From Sphingobium sp. TCM1 (GTDB taxonomy: Bacteria > Pseudomonadota > Alphaproteobacteria > Sphingomonadales > Sphingomonadaceae): 64,000 bases of DNA. The stretch lies in assembly GCF_001650725.1 (NCBI RefSeq), contig NZ_LXVX01000005.1:1-64000 (forward strand), given 5' to 3'. The notes below the pieces were generated by a model. That model had not been told where the DNA came from and did not search any database. It worked only from the letters and a program-made list of their open reading frames with translations. Shown one piece after another: positions 44,075-52,883 of the stretch; the stretch's first letter is position 1, and each line of letters opens with the position of its first letter. The translations under genes and the position numbers were made by a program.

Positions 44075-44496
44075 AGGGGCTGGTCAATCGCCGCCAGCGC
44101 GTGCTGCGTGTGCGCGCGGTCCAGCATTCCATGGCCGTCGCGGACACCGCGCGCGCGCGCGACGAAGCGAACGGCATCGCCCATAATCTCGAACGGCTGC
44201 GCAAGGTGCGCGGCGAATTGTTCGGAGGGGAGGGGATAGCGACCGGCGCATCCTTTGCGGCGATGCAGGAACTGGCGACCCGTCTGGAGCAGGCCAGCCG
44301 CCAGCTCGACGGCGCGCTCTACGATGCGCGGCGCAATGTCGAGGCCAAGGAAGGCCTGACCGTCGCCGCCAATCGCGAAAAGGAAATCGCCAGCCGCCTG
44401 AAGGATCGCGCCCGCGCGGACCTGGAGGAATGGCGCGAGAACAAGCTGGCTGCCCTCCCGCGCTATCGCCGGATGCAGCGGACGGGGGACGCCTGA
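44071..44496 (+). CDS. fliJ: Flagellar export protein FliJ
   Basis: A coiled-coil export component linking FliI to FlhA. The 141 residues are almost all helical and highly charged (ARARDEANGIAHNLERLRKVRGEL..., NREKEIASRLKDRARADLEEWRENKLAALPRYRRMQ), matching FliJ in length and position after fliI. Sequence conservation in this family is low, so context carries much of the call. Confidence 0.85.
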   Translation: MKGLVNRRQRVLRVRAVQHSMAVADTARARDEANGIAHNLERLRKVRGELFGGEGIATGASFAAMQELATRLEQASRQLDGALYDARRNVEAKEGLTVAANREKEIASRLKDRARADLEEWRENKLAALPRYRRMQRTGDA

Positions 44497-44498
44497 CC

Positions 44499-46298
44499 AT
44501 GACCATGCTGACCAGTCTCAAGGCCTTGCTCTTCCCGTCGGCGCTGTCGGCTGGTTCAGCATCGGGGGTGCAGCCCGTCGAGGGCGCGCCCGATTTCGCT
44601 GCGTTGATGGACGGGGTCAATGCCGCGCCTGCCGCGCAAGGCCCGCAAGCCCCGTCGCCCGCCCTGTTCGCCGCAGCGGATGGTGCGACACCGTCGCCGG
44701 AGCCGGAGCCGGATGCGGCTCTGGCGCTTGCCTCCCGTCCCGAAGCGATCTCCGCGCTGCCGCTGACCGGCGGGGCCGCGTCGATCGCGCCGCCGCTGCC
44801 GATAGCCGGGCCGGATGCGGAGCTGGATATAGGGGTTAATGCAGCAGAGGGTGCGCCCACTGGCGCGATCGCTGCTTCCGGGTCGGCTCCCGATGAGGGC
44901 TGTCCCGATCCTGAAGTAGCGACTGCGCTGCCCAGCGATTCGTCCGCCAAAGTCGTCGCACCGCGCGAGCCGGCCATGGTTGATGCCTCGGGCCGGATGG
45001 CTCAGGCGCCGGGCGTCCCGGCGAAGGCCGTGACTGCGGAACACATGGTCTCAGCCGGTGCGGACATGCCGGTCGATCATGACGATACCGAAACAGACGC
45101 GCCGCCGGTTGATGTCGAGGCCGCGAGCGACACGAAGGATGAGGATGTCCTGCCCGTCCCCGTTGCGTCGCCTGACATGCCCGCCCTGGTCGTGTCGATG
45201 GCGCCACCCGCGCCTGGTCCCGTGACGACGACGATCCCGATCACGCCGGAAACGCCCCCGGCGCCCGCTGGCGTTTCGGCGGCTGCATTCCCCGGTGCGG
45301 TGGGTGAGCCTGCCGTCCGCGTCATTGGACCGGCGCTTCAAGGCGATGGTGGGAAGGCCATGGTGAGCGCTGGCCCGTCCGCGCTTTCTCCACCGGCGGA
45401 AGAGGCCGTAGCGCCCGCCCGGCCGCTGCCCGCTGCCCCGGCCGCTCCCGTCGTTCCGGAAGCTCCCGCCGCTCCGGAAGCCCCCATCGCCGCCACAAGG
45501 CCGGTGAGGGGGGAAGCGGTATCGCTGTTGCAGCTGGTGCGCGATCATATGAAGGGTCGGGACCACGCGTCGACCCCGGCGGCATCGGCCGAGCCGATGG
45601 CAATCCCGGCGAGCGATCCCGCGCGGGATGTCGCCGCGCAGCAGCCTGCCTTGCCCGCAAATGACCGTCCGCTCCTGTCGTCCGGCGGCGCTCAACCGAC
45701 CATCGCCACGCCCCAGCCTGTCCTCGGGCAGCCGACCGTCGATCTGTCCGCCTCGCTCGGCGCGCAGGTGGTGGACATGGGGGTGTCGGGCCAGTGGATC
45801 GACGGCCTAGCCCGCGACATTGCCGGCCTGTCGGCCAATGGCGCGCAGGGCCGTTTCCAGATCAACGCCCATCAGCTTGGCCCGATCCAGGTCGACATCC
45901 GCCAGGGCGAGGACGGCGTCGCCGTCAGTCTGATGGCGGCGACCGAGGCGGCGGAACAGGCGCTGCGGCAGGACAGCGACCGGCTGAAGCTGGACGCGGG
46001 CCTGTCGGCGGTGCGGATCAGCGAGGTGAAGGTGGAACGCGCGCCTCCGGTCGCCGAAGCCGCGCGATCCGATCAGGCCGGCAATCAGCCCGGATCTCAG
46101 CCGCAATCCCAGTCTCATCATGGCCAGAGCGCCGGCCAGTCTCAGTCTCAGTCCCAAGCCCAGTCGCAGATGCACGGTCGCGGGCAGCAGCGTGAAAATA
46201 TCGCGCCCGGCCATAAAGGGGCGAGCGATCCGGTCGTTCTTAACCATGACCGGGCTGGCGATGACGCCGGCGACCTGCCGCGCGCGCGCTATGCGTGA
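44499..46298 (+). CDS. fliK: Flagellar hook-length control protein FliK
   Basis: A molecular ruler that switches export specificity when the hook is complete. The 599-residue protein has a long Ala/Pro-rich, probably disordered N-terminal part and a compact C-terminal domain at about 430-520 (WIDGLARDIAGLSANGAQGRFQINAHQLGPIQVDIRQGEDGVAVSLMA...LRQDSDRLKLDAGLSAVRISEVKVE), the FliK_C pattern. A Gln/Ser repeat tail follows. ATG 44499 is two bases after the fliJ stop. Confidence 0.9.
   Translation: MTMLTSLKALLFPSALSAGSASGVQPVEGAPDFAALMDGVNAAPAAQGPQAPSPALFAAADGATPSPEPEPDAALALASRPEAISALPLTGGAASIAPPLPIAGPDAELDIGVNAAEGAPTGAIAASGSAPDEGCPDPEVATALPSDSSAKVVAPREPAMVDASGRMAQAPGVPAKAVTAEHMVSAGADMPVDHDDTETDAPPVDVEAASDTKDEDVLPVPVASPDMPALVVSMAPPAPGPVTTTIPITPETPPAPAGVSAAAFPGAVGEPAVRVIGPALQGDGGKAMVSAGPSALSPPAEEAVAPARPLPAAPAAPVVPEAPAAPEAPIAATRPVRGEAVSLLQLVRDHMKGRDHASTPAASAEPMAIPASDPARDVAAQQPALPANDRPLLSSGGAQPTIATPQPVLGQPTVDLSASLGAQVVDMGVSGQWIDGLARDIAGLSANGAQGRFQINAHQLGPIQVDIRQGEDGVAVSLMAATEAAEQALRQDSDRLKLDAGLSAVRISEVKVERAPPVAEAARSDQAGNQPGSQPQSQSHHGQSAGQSQSQSQAQSQMHGRGQQRENIAPGHKGASDPVVLNHDRAGDDAGDLPRARYA
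46137..46169 (+). repeat. Short tandem repeat in fliK
   Basis: About five and a half imperfect 6-base units (CAGTCT, CAGTCT, CAGTCC, CAAGCC, CAGTCG, CAG) encode a Gln-Ser tract near the FliK C terminus. Such a tract can change length by slippage without shifting frame. Confidence 0.7.
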
Positions 46299-46326
46299 CC
46301 GGCGCGACTTTCCAGGGGACTGAAGC

Positions 46327-46947
46327 ATGAGCGACGAGCCTAAGGCCAAGAAGAAGAAGGGCGGGGGCATGAAGATGATCCTGCTGCTGGTCGTGGGCAT
46401 CGTCGTCGGCGGCGCGGGCGCGGCGGGCGGCCTCTATGCCGCGGGCTTCTTCGCCCCCAAGGCGGAAGGCCCGAAGGAAGATCCCAACAAGCCGGTGCTG
46501 GTGCTGGCGGGCGAAAATGCCGAGGACATCGCCAAGGCCCATGCCGTGCCCCATGGCGAGGGCGGCGCGGCGGCGCATGGCGCGCATGGCAAGGGTATCG
46601 ACCTCCCCACCCCGGCCAATCCGGCGGCCTATCAGGCGACCTATTTCCAGTTGCAGACGCCCTTCACGTCGAACATGTCCGATACCGACGCCTTCGCCCA
46701 GATCTCGGTCGCGGTATCGACCTATTATGACATGCGCGTGGTCGAGGCGATCAAGACCCATGAGATGGCGATCCGCAGCCAGGTGCTGATGATGCTCGCG
46801 CAGCAGCCCGAGGAGATGCTGTCGACGCCGAAGGGCAAGCAGGCGCTCCAGGGTCGGATCAAGACGATCATCAACGATATTTTGAAGCAGAAGACCGGCT
46901 ATGGCGGCGTCGATAACGTTTATTTTACCAATTTCGTTATTCAATAG
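46327..46947 (+). CDS. fliL: Flagellar basal-body-associated protein FliL
   Basis: Forms a ring around stators and supports motor torque. The 206 residues have a Lys-rich cytoplasmic start (EPKAKKKKGGG), one membrane helix (about 16-40) and a periplasmic domain (YFQLQTPFTSNMSDTDAFAQISVAVSTYYDMRVVEAIKTHEMAIRSQVLMMLAQQ...NVYFTNFVIQ) of the stomatin-like fold. A His/Gly/Ala-rich stretch lies at about 72-88. Starts 28 bases after fliK. Confidence 0.93.
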   Translation: MSDEPKAKKKKGGGMKMILLLVVGIVVGGAGAAGGLYAAGFFAPKAEGPKEDPNKPVLVLAGENAEDIAKAHAVPHGEGGAAAHGAHGKGIDLPTPANPAAYQATYFQLQTPFTSNMSDTDAFAQISVAVSTYYDMRVVEAIKTHEMAIRSQVLMMLAQQPEEMLSTPKGKQALQGRIKTIINDILKQKTGYGGVDNVYFTNFVIQ

Positions 46948-47002
46948 GGTTGCCTGAAAAGGATCGGGATGTCCCCTGATCCGATGCGGGCAGGGGACCA
47001 AG

Positions 47003-47887
47003 ATGACCGACGTTCAATCCTACGCCTTCGGGCGCGGGGAATCGCAGGCGCCCGTGATGCTGTCCGGGCTGGACCGGCTGGGCGACAAGCTCGGCCGGCG
47101 CATTCGCGCGCTGATCGAGCCGATCGCGGGGGTGCGCCCCAATGTCGAGGCGCAGGATGCCCGCGTGCTGGACTTCGCCCTCTGGTCCGCGCAGGTTCCC
47201 GCCTTCACCAGCATTTCGCTCTATCGGCTGCACCCGCTCAAGGGGCAGATGCTGCTGCGCCTCGATGCGACGATGATCTCGACGCTGGTGGACTGTTTCT
47301 ACGGCGGGATCGGCAACCGGCCGCTGCCCGTGCGCGGGGAGTTCACGCCGACCGAGGACCGGCTGATCGCCCGCATCTCCGAAGCGCTCGTCGCGCGGCT
47401 GGTCGAGACCTGGGATGACGTGCTGCCGCTCGAACCTGGCCTCATCCTGCGCGAAACCGGAGTTGGCTATGCCGCCGCCGCCCAACCGGCCGACCAGATG
47501 GTGCTGCAACGCTTCCTGATCAGCCTGACGCGCGATCAGGAATGGCCGATCGACCTTCTCTTTCCCTTGTCCGCCCTGCGCGCCGTCGAACAGCTGACCG
47601 GCACCAACATTCCTGCCGATGAGGATCATGCCGATCCCGTCTGGCAGGCCCGCATCGCGCGTCGGATGCGCGACATTCGCCTGCCCGCCCGCACCGTGCT
47701 GGCGCGACCCAACCTTTCGATCGCCGACCTGATGCAGCTCAAGGCCGGCGACGTGATCCCCGTGACGATCGGCCGCTCGCTGCCGCTGATCGTCGGAAAC
47801 CGCATCGTCGCCCATGGCACGATCGGTGAACAGGACGGCCGCGCCGCCTTCCAGATTGAAAAGATTGCACAGGAACCCGATCAATGA
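47003..47887 (+). CDS. fliM: Flagellar motor switch protein FliM
   Basis: C-ring component reading CheY-P. The 294-residue protein shows the FliM middle domain (LDRLGDKLGRRIRALIEPIAGVRPNV..., LLRLDATMISTLVDCFYGGIG, FTPTEDRLIARISEALVARL) and a C-terminal SpoA-like domain (ARTVLARPNLSIADLMQLKAGDVIPV). The N-terminal CheY-binding LSQxEIDALL motif is not recognisable, so CheY binding may be altered or use another site. Overlaps fliN. Confidence 0.92.
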   Translation: MTDVQSYAFGRGESQAPVMLSGLDRLGDKLGRRIRALIEPIAGVRPNVEAQDARVLDFALWSAQVPAFTSISLYRLHPLKGQMLLRLDATMISTLVDCFYGGIGNRPLPVRGEFTPTEDRLIARISEALVARLVETWDDVLPLEPGLILRETGVGYAAAAQPADQMVLQRFLISLTRDQEWPIDLLFPLSALRAVEQLTGTNIPADEDHADPVWQARIARRMRDIRLPARTVLARPNLSIADLMQLKAGDVIPVTIGRSLPLIVGNRIVAHGTIGEQDGRAAFQIEKIAQEPDQ

Positions 47888-48219
47888 GCGACATGACCGA
47901 AGCGCCGCGGATGGAGCGCGGGGAAGACCCCGTGGGCCGGATGACCAGCAACCGCCAGTTCAAGCTGCTGGCCGACATTCCGGTACGCATGTCGGTGGAG
48001 GTCGGCTCCACCTCGCTGCGCCTCGCCGAAGTGATGGACCTGGCGGAAGGCAGCATCGTCGAACTGGACCGCCAGGCCGACGACCTGCTCGACATCATGG
48101 TCAATGGCGCGCTGATCGCCAAGGGCGAGGTGGTGACGGTCAACGGCCGCTATGGCATCCGCATCGTCGACATCGCCGCGACCGAGAACCGCCTCGCCGG
48201 GATCGAACGGCGCGGCTGA
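47884..48219 (+). CDS. fliN: Flagellar motor switch protein FliN
   Basis: C-ring base protein. The 111 residues contain the SpoA domain (FKLLADIPVRMSVEVGSTSLRLAEVMDLAEGSIVELDRQADDLLDIMVNGALIAKGEVVTVNGRYGIRIVDI). It starts inside the fliM stop codon (ATGA) and precedes fliO by 86 bases. Confidence 0.96.
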   Translation: MSDMTEAPRMERGEDPVGRMTSNRQFKLLADIPVRMSVEVGSTSLRLAEVMDLAEGSIVELDRQADDLLDIMVNGALIAKGEVVTVNGRYGIRIVDIAATENRLAGIERRG

Positions 48220-48305
48220 TCGCAGGGCGTTGATTTTGCACTTGCCTTCGCCCGTGAAACTGCGGATCGCAGGCGTGCGTTAACCATAGTCGCGGGCGGG
48301 CCTTC

Positions 48306-48569
48306 ATGTTCTGGTATTTCGTCAAATTGCTGATCCTGCTGCCGCTGGTCGGGGGCATGGCCTTCGGCGCGCTGTGGCTGTGGCGCAAATATCAGCCCGG
48401 CATGATGGCGGGGCAGGGGGATCGCTCCCTCAAACTGCTGGAGGCTTTGCCGATGGGCGCCTTCGGCAAGCTCGCCGTGGTCGAGTTCGAGGGCAAGAAG
48501 ATCCTCCTCGCCGTCACCCGCGGCCGGATCGAGAAGATCGCGGAAGGCGACCCCTACCGTGGGCGCTAA
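48306..48569 (+). CDS. fliO: Flagellar biosynthesis protein FliO
   Basis: Helps assemble the FliP ring of the export gate. The 87-residue protein has one membrane helix ([21 protein letters not shown]) and a short cytoplasmic domain ([37 protein letters not shown]) typical of FliO. Its 3' end overlaps the longest possible fliP reading frame by 11 bases. Confidence 0.88.
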   Translation: MFWYFVKLLILLPLVGGMAFGALWLWRKYQPGMMAGQGDRSLKLLEALPMGAFGKLAVVEFEGKKILLAVTRGRIEKIAEGDPYRGR

Positions 48570-49431
48570 GGCTGTTTCTCCCTTTCCCGTTATCCTCTCG
48601 AAGGCGGCAATCCGCTTCCCCGACTTGCGACCAGGACCGACGCTCGGGAGATGGATCCCCGCTCTTGCGGGCGTGACGGCCGTTATTGTCCTGGCGCTGC
48701 TCTTCTCCGTCCCCGCCTTCGCCCAGGCCGCGCCCGCCGCGCCGGTCGACAATGGCGGCGCGCTGAGCCGCGCCATGGGGCAGATTTCGGGCGACGGCCG
48801 CCCGCTGTCGCTTTCCCTGCAAATCCTGATCCTCATGAGCCTGCTGACGGTGCTGCCGTCGCTCGTGCTCATGATGACCAGCTTCACCCGCATCATCATC
48901 GTCCTGTCGCTGCTGCGCCAGGCGCTCGGCCTGCAACAGACCCCGCCCAACCAGGTGCTGGTCGGCCTTGCGCTCTTCCTGTCGCTGTTCGTGATGCGCC
49001 CGGCGATCGACACGATCAACGCCCAGGCCTTCGATCCCTATGGCAAGGGCCAGATCAGCATCGAGGAAGCGGTCGGCCGCTCCGGCAAGGTGCTGCACGG
49101 TTTCATGACCAGGCAGACCCGCGAAAGCGACCTCAAGCTGTTCGCCAACCTCGCCGAGGCGCCCGCCTTCCGCACGCCCGCCGACATCCCCTTCACGATC
49201 CTGCTGCCGGCCTTCGTCACCAGCGAACTCAAGACCGCCTTCCAGATCGGCTTCATGATCTTCCTGCCCTTCCTCATCATCGACCTGGTGGTCGCGTCCA
49301 CCCTGATGGCGCTCGGCATGATGATGCTGTCGCCCACCATCATTTCCATGCCTTTCAAGCTGTTGCTGTTCGTGCTGGTGGACGGCTGGGCGCTGACCAT
49401 GGGGTCATTGGCGGGGTCGTTCGCGACATGA
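48559..49431 (+). CDS. fliP: Flagellar export gate protein FliP
   Basis: Core subunit of the FliPQR export channel. The conserved body is clear: [81 protein letters not shown] and [50 protein letters not shown]. From the GTG at 48559 the protein has 290 residues; the first 38 are coded by a dispersed palindromic repeat. A GTG at 48673 gives 252 residues, the normal length, beginning at the signal-peptide core ([18 protein letters not shown]), but lacks a clear ribosome site. The start is therefore open. Confidence 0.93.
   Translation: MGAKAVSPFPVILSKAAIRFPDLRPGPTLGRWIPALAGVTAVIVLALLFSVPAFAQAAPAAPVDNGGALSRAMGQISGDGRPLSLSLQILILMSLLTVLPSLVLMMTSFTRIIIVLSLLRQALGLQQTPPNQVLVGLALFLSLFVMRPAIDTINAQAFDPYGKGQISIEEAVGRSGKVLHGFMTRQTRESDLKLFANLAEAPAFRTPADIPFTILLPAFVTSELKTAFQIGFMIFLPFLIIDLVVASTLMALGMMMLSPTIISMPFKLLLFVLVDGWALTMGSLAGSFAT
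48585..48680. repeat. REP-like repeat pair at the fliO-fliP junction
   Basis: Left part about 48585-48613 (CCCGTTATCC...CGAAGGCGGCAATCC) and right part about 48650-48680 (GATGGATCCCCGC...GCGGGCGTGACGG) resemble inverted copies of a CCCGTCATCCCCGCG...GGCGGGAATCC-type dispersed repeat, also seen decayed at 3838-4035. It stays open in the fliP frame. Confidence 0.6.
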
Positions 49432-49467
49432 GCCAGTTTCCTTCAACGGGTGTAATGGGTTAATCCC

Positions 49468-49740
49468 ATGGAAAACGCCGATTTCTTCATGGGCCTTGCC
49501 CAGCAGGCGCTGTGGATCACGGCGCTGGCGGCCGCGCCCGTGCTGATCCCGGCGCTGATCGTGGGCCTTGTCATCGGCATGGTGCAGGCGGCGACCTCGA
49601 TCAACGAACAGACGCTGAGCTTCATTCCCAAGATCATCGTGGTGGGCGGGATGCTCGCCCTGTTCGGCGGTTCCATCATGGTGCTGATCGCCGACTTCAC
49701 CCGCGAAATCTTCGAGCGCATCCCGGACCTTCTGCAATGA
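49468..49740 (+). CDS. fliQ: Flagellar export gate protein FliQ
   Basis: A small export-channel subunit. The 90 residues form two membrane helices (about 12-38 and 51-73) with the family pattern ALWITALAAAPVLIPALIVGLVIGMVQAATSINEQTLSFIPKII. It lies 36 bases after fliP and 10 before fliR. Confidence 0.96.
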   Translation: MENADFFMGLAQQALWITALAAAPVLIPALIVGLVIGMVQAATSINEQTLSFIPKIIVVGGMLALFGGSIMVLIADFTREIFERIPDLLQ

Positions 49741-49750
49741 GGCGGCGGCC

Positions 49751-50533
49751 ATGATCGCGCCGGGCTTCGCGGGCGTGGAGACGCAGCTCTGGATCTGGCT
49801 CATCGCCATGATCCGGCCCGGCGCGGCCTTCATTGCCGCGCCCGTCTTCGGCGCGCCCGCAGTGCCGCTCCAGTTGCGCCTGATCCTCGCCCTCGCGCTC
49901 GGCCTCGCCGCGCTCAACAGCGTCTCCATCACCCTGCCGCAGGACGGCGTTGCCAGCTTCGAGGGCGTGATGCTGGTCATGGGCGAGATATTGGCGGGCC
50001 TCGCCATGGGGTTCGCCGTCCAGATCGGCTATGCCGCCGCCTTCGTCGCGGGGGAGACGATCGGCAACGCCATGGGCCTCAACTTCGCGGCGATGGTCGA
50101 TCCCTCCTCGGGCCAGTCGACCCAGGTGCTGGGCCAGTTCCTCTCCATCCTCGCCACCTTCCTGCTGCTCGGCATGGACGGCCATCTGCTGCTCGCGAGC
50201 TTCGTGGTGCAAAGCTACACCGCCGTTCCGCCGGGCGCGGCGATGCTGTCGAACGACACCGTCTGGCGGCTCATCGAATTTGGCGGTTCGCTGATGGGCA
50301 TGGGCGTCACCGTGGCCCTGCCGGTCGCCTTCGCGCTGGTGCTGGTGCAGATCGTCATGGGGATGCTGTCGCGCGCCGCGCCCTCGCTCAACCTGTTCGC
50401 GGTCGGGATGCCGGTCGCGATGATGGCCGGGCTGGTGCTTCTGGCGATCGCCGCGCCGATCATGGCCGAGGGCATGACCGCCGCGCTCAAGGCGGGCCTG
50501 GAAGAAGCGCGCTTCATCTCGGAGGGCCGCTGA
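49751..50533 (+). CDS. fliR: Flagellar export gate protein FliR
   Basis: Completes the FliP5Q4R1 channel. The 260-residue hydrophobic protein shows IRPGAAFIAAPVFGAPAVPLQLRLILALALGLA, GEILAGLAMGFAVQIGYAAAFVAGETIGNAMGLNFAAMVDPSSGQSTQVLGQFL and LVLVQIVMGMLSRAAPSLNLFAVGMPVAMMAGLVLL. Start ATG 49751 follows the fliQ stop by 10 bases; flhB follows at once. Confidence 0.95.
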   Translation: MIAPGFAGVETQLWIWLIAMIRPGAAFIAAPVFGAPAVPLQLRLILALALGLAALNSVSITLPQDGVASFEGVMLVMGEILAGLAMGFAVQIGYAAAFVAGETIGNAMGLNFAAMVDPSSGQSTQVLGQFLSILATFLLLGMDGHLLLASFVVQSYTAVPPGAAMLSNDTVWRLIEFGGSLMGMGVTVALPVAFALVLVQIVMGMLSRAAPSLNLFAVGMPVAMMAGLVLLAIAAPIMAEGMTAALKAGLEEARFISEGR

Positions 50534-50534
50534 G

Positions 50535-51671
50535 ATGGCGGGCGGCGGCGAGGGCGGCGAAAAGACCGAAAAGCCGACACAGAAGAAATTGCAGGATGCC
50601 GCCAAGAAGGGCGACATCCTCCAGTCGCGCGAACTGGGCACCGCCCTGGTCGTCATGGCGGGCATCGGCTGCCTTGCCGTCATCGGACCCGCCCTGATCG
50701 AGGCGCTGCGCGACATGCTGGTGGAGGCGCTGCGCTTCCGGCGCGAGGATATCACTGACTTCTCCCCCGCCCAACGCGGGATGGACCTGCTCGCGGGCAT
50801 TGCCCTGCCGGTCGCGGGTGTGATGCTGGCGACCTTCCTCGCCGCCATCGCGGCGCCCGCACTGCTGGGATCGCTCGGCTTCCGTCCCGGCGCCTTCGCG
50901 CCCAAGCCGGAAAAGCTCAATCCGCTGTCGGGCCTGAAGCGCATCTTCGGGATGCAGGGGCTGATCGAATTGCTGAAATCGATTGCCAAGGTCGGGTTGC
51001 TGGGCAGCATCGGCGTCTGGCTGATCTGGGACCGGCTGACCGAGATCACCGGACTCGGCAAGGCCGGCATCGCGCCCGCCATCGCCGATGTCGGCAACAT
51101 CTTCATCTTCACCTGCCTGGTCATGGCGGGCGGCCTCTTTCTGATCGCGGGTATCGACGTTCCGGCGCAGATCATGCAGCGCGCCAAGCGCCTGGGCATG
51201 TCCAAGCAGGAGGTGAAGGACGAGCATAAGGAAAGCGAAGGCTCGCCCGAACTCAAGGGCCATATCCGTCGTCGCCAGTTCGAGGTGCTGAGCGGCTCCA
51301 CCCGCAAGGCGGTGGCGGAGGCCAGCGTCATCATCACCAACCCGACCCATTTCGCGGTGGCGCTGCGCTACAAGCCGGGGCAGGACGCGGCCCCGGTTGT
51401 GGTGGCCAAGGGGTGCGACGCGATCGCCGCCGCCATCCGCGACCTCGCCGACACCAATGGCGTGACCGTGCTGCAATATCCCGATCTCGCGCGCGCCATC
51501 TACTTCACCTCGCGCGCCGGGCAGATCGTCAATGAAGGCCTCTACATGGCCGTCGCGACCGTACTCGCCTTCGTCTTCCGGGTCGAAAACCGCATGGCGA
51601 GCGAGATGGACCGGCCCTTCATCACCGTGCCCGAAGACCTGCGCTTCGACGCCGACGGGAAGAAGCTGTAA
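50535..51671 (+). CDS. flhB: Flagellar export switch protein FlhB
   Basis: Controls the switch from rod/hook to filament substrates. The 378 residues start with GGEKTEKPTQKKLQDAAKKGDILQSRELGTA, have four membrane helices (about 35-210), and carry the self-cleaving NPTH motif at 269-272 (IITNPTHFAVALRY). The tail EMDRPFITVPEDLRFDADGKKL is somewhat divergent. Last gene of the fliE-flhB run. Confidence 0.96.
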   Translation: MAGGGEGGEKTEKPTQKKLQDAAKKGDILQSRELGTALVVMAGIGCLAVIGPALIEALRDMLVEALRFRREDITDFSPAQRGMDLLAGIALPVAGVMLATFLAAIAAPALLGSLGFRPGAFAPKPEKLNPLSGLKRIFGMQGLIELLKSIAKVGLLGSIGVWLIWDRLTEITGLGKAGIAPAIADVGNIFIFTCLVMAGGLFLIAGIDVPAQIMQRAKRLGMSKQEVKDEHKESEGSPELKGHIRRRQFEVLSGSTRKAVAEASVIITNPTHFAVALRYKPGQDAAPVVVAKGCDAIAAAIRDLADTNGVTVLQYPDLARAIYFTSRAGQIVNEGLYMAVATVLAFVFRVENRMASEMDRPFITVPEDLRFDADGKKL

Positions 51672-51679
51672 GCGCGGCG

Positions 51680-52827
51680 ATGGCCGACCGGCTGCGCATC
51701 CTGTGGGTCGCGGCAGGCCTGCTGCTGCTGGTCTTCGTGCCCGCCTATCTTCTAACCCTGACGGCAGGGCAGGGCATTCCGCGCGATGGCACCTCGCTGG
51801 TGGTGGGTCGTGATTTCCTCAATATCTGGATGTACGGCCGCGCGGCCTGGGAAGCGCATCCGGAAGTCTACTACGACATGGACACCTATCGCGCAGCGCT
51901 GGGGCGGGTGGTGGGCGGCGGCTATCCGGGCCAGATCTGGTCCTATCCCCCGGTCGCGCTGCTGGCGCCGCGCCCTTCGGCCTGCTGCCCTACCTGCCCG
52001 CGCTCGCGCTCTGGACGCTGTGCGGAGCTGTCGCCTTCGCTGTCGCGTTACGGCTCTGGAGCGAGGAAAGGCGGCTCGTCCTGCTGCTGCTGGCCTCGCC
52101 GGCCGCGCTGATCGCCATCCTGTCCGGCCAGTTTGCGCTGTTCGCCGCCGCCATCCTGCTCGCGGTGCTGCGCTGGCGGGAGGAGCGGCCGGTCCTCGCC
52201 GGCGCGCTGGTCGGCCTGCTGCTGGTGAAACCGCAGCTCGCCCTGCTGCTGCCCATCCTCTTCCTCGCCAGCCGCAATTGGCGCGCCTTCGCCGCCGCCG
52301 CCGTCTCCAGCCTGGCGCTGGCCGCCCTCGTCGCCTTGCTCTGGGGGCCGGACATCTGGCGCATCTACGTCCAGACCGGCATCGCCAACCAGTCGCTGGT
52401 GCTGAGCGATCCCGATCATCTGGCCGGGCCGTTCATGCCGACCCTGTTCATGAACCTGCGCGTCGCCGGCGTGCCCGTCCCGGTGGCGAGCGCCTTCCAG
52501 GTGGCGCTGGCGCTGCTTGCGGCGCTGCTGGTCTGGCTGCGCTTCCGTCACCGGCCTGCCGCTGGCGATCTGTCGGCCAATCTGCTGTTCCTGGCCTGCG
52601 CGGTGTCGGCGACGCCCTATATGCTGTCCTACGACACGCTGGCCCTTGCCACCATGGCCGTTTTTCTGCTGGTCGCCGGGCAAGGGCGCATCCTTCCCAT
52701 CCTGCTCTTCCTTTTGCCCTTGCTTCAACTGGTTGCGGGGATGGCCGGCCTGCCCGGACCCGCCCTTGTGCCGATCGTCGCGGCCCTTCTTTCCGGCTCA
52801 GGGAAAAAATTTCATCTGGTGAATTAA
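51680..52827 (+). pseudogene. Frameshifted polytopic membrane glycosyltransferase (GT87/DUF2029-like)
   Basis: Two frames together encode one polytopic protein of about 380 residues. Frame 1 from ATG 51680 (RILWVAAGLLLLVFVPAYLLTL, VGRDFLNIWMYGRAAWE, YDMDTYRAAL, IWSYPPVALLA) loses sense after about 51967. Frame 2, from about 51970, continues APFGLLPYLPALALW and runs through KPQLALLLPILFLASRNWRAF to 52827. Resemblance to DUF2029/GT87 polyprenol-linked mannosyltransferases is from the DFLNIW, YPP and KPQ motifs. One missing base in the GC-rich run 51965-51975 explains it. It is either a recent mutation or a sequencing error. The gene is probably unrelated to motility or acts in filament or envelope glycosylation. 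Confidence 0.8.
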
Positions 52828-52851
52828 AGTTTAGCCGGGCCTGTCCGTACT
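52824..52851 (+). promoter_or_regulatory. Sigma28 (FliA) promoter for the 149-aa gene
   Basis: TTAAA, 15-base spacer, TCCGTACT. Same architecture as the fliC, flgM and fliD promoters, about 26 bases (from the inferred start) before the ATG at 52884. It overlaps the end of the frameshifted glycosyltransferase gene by four bases. Confidence 0.72.
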
Positions 52852-52883
52852 CTGTTCACGGGGACGCATGAAAGTGGTGCGTC

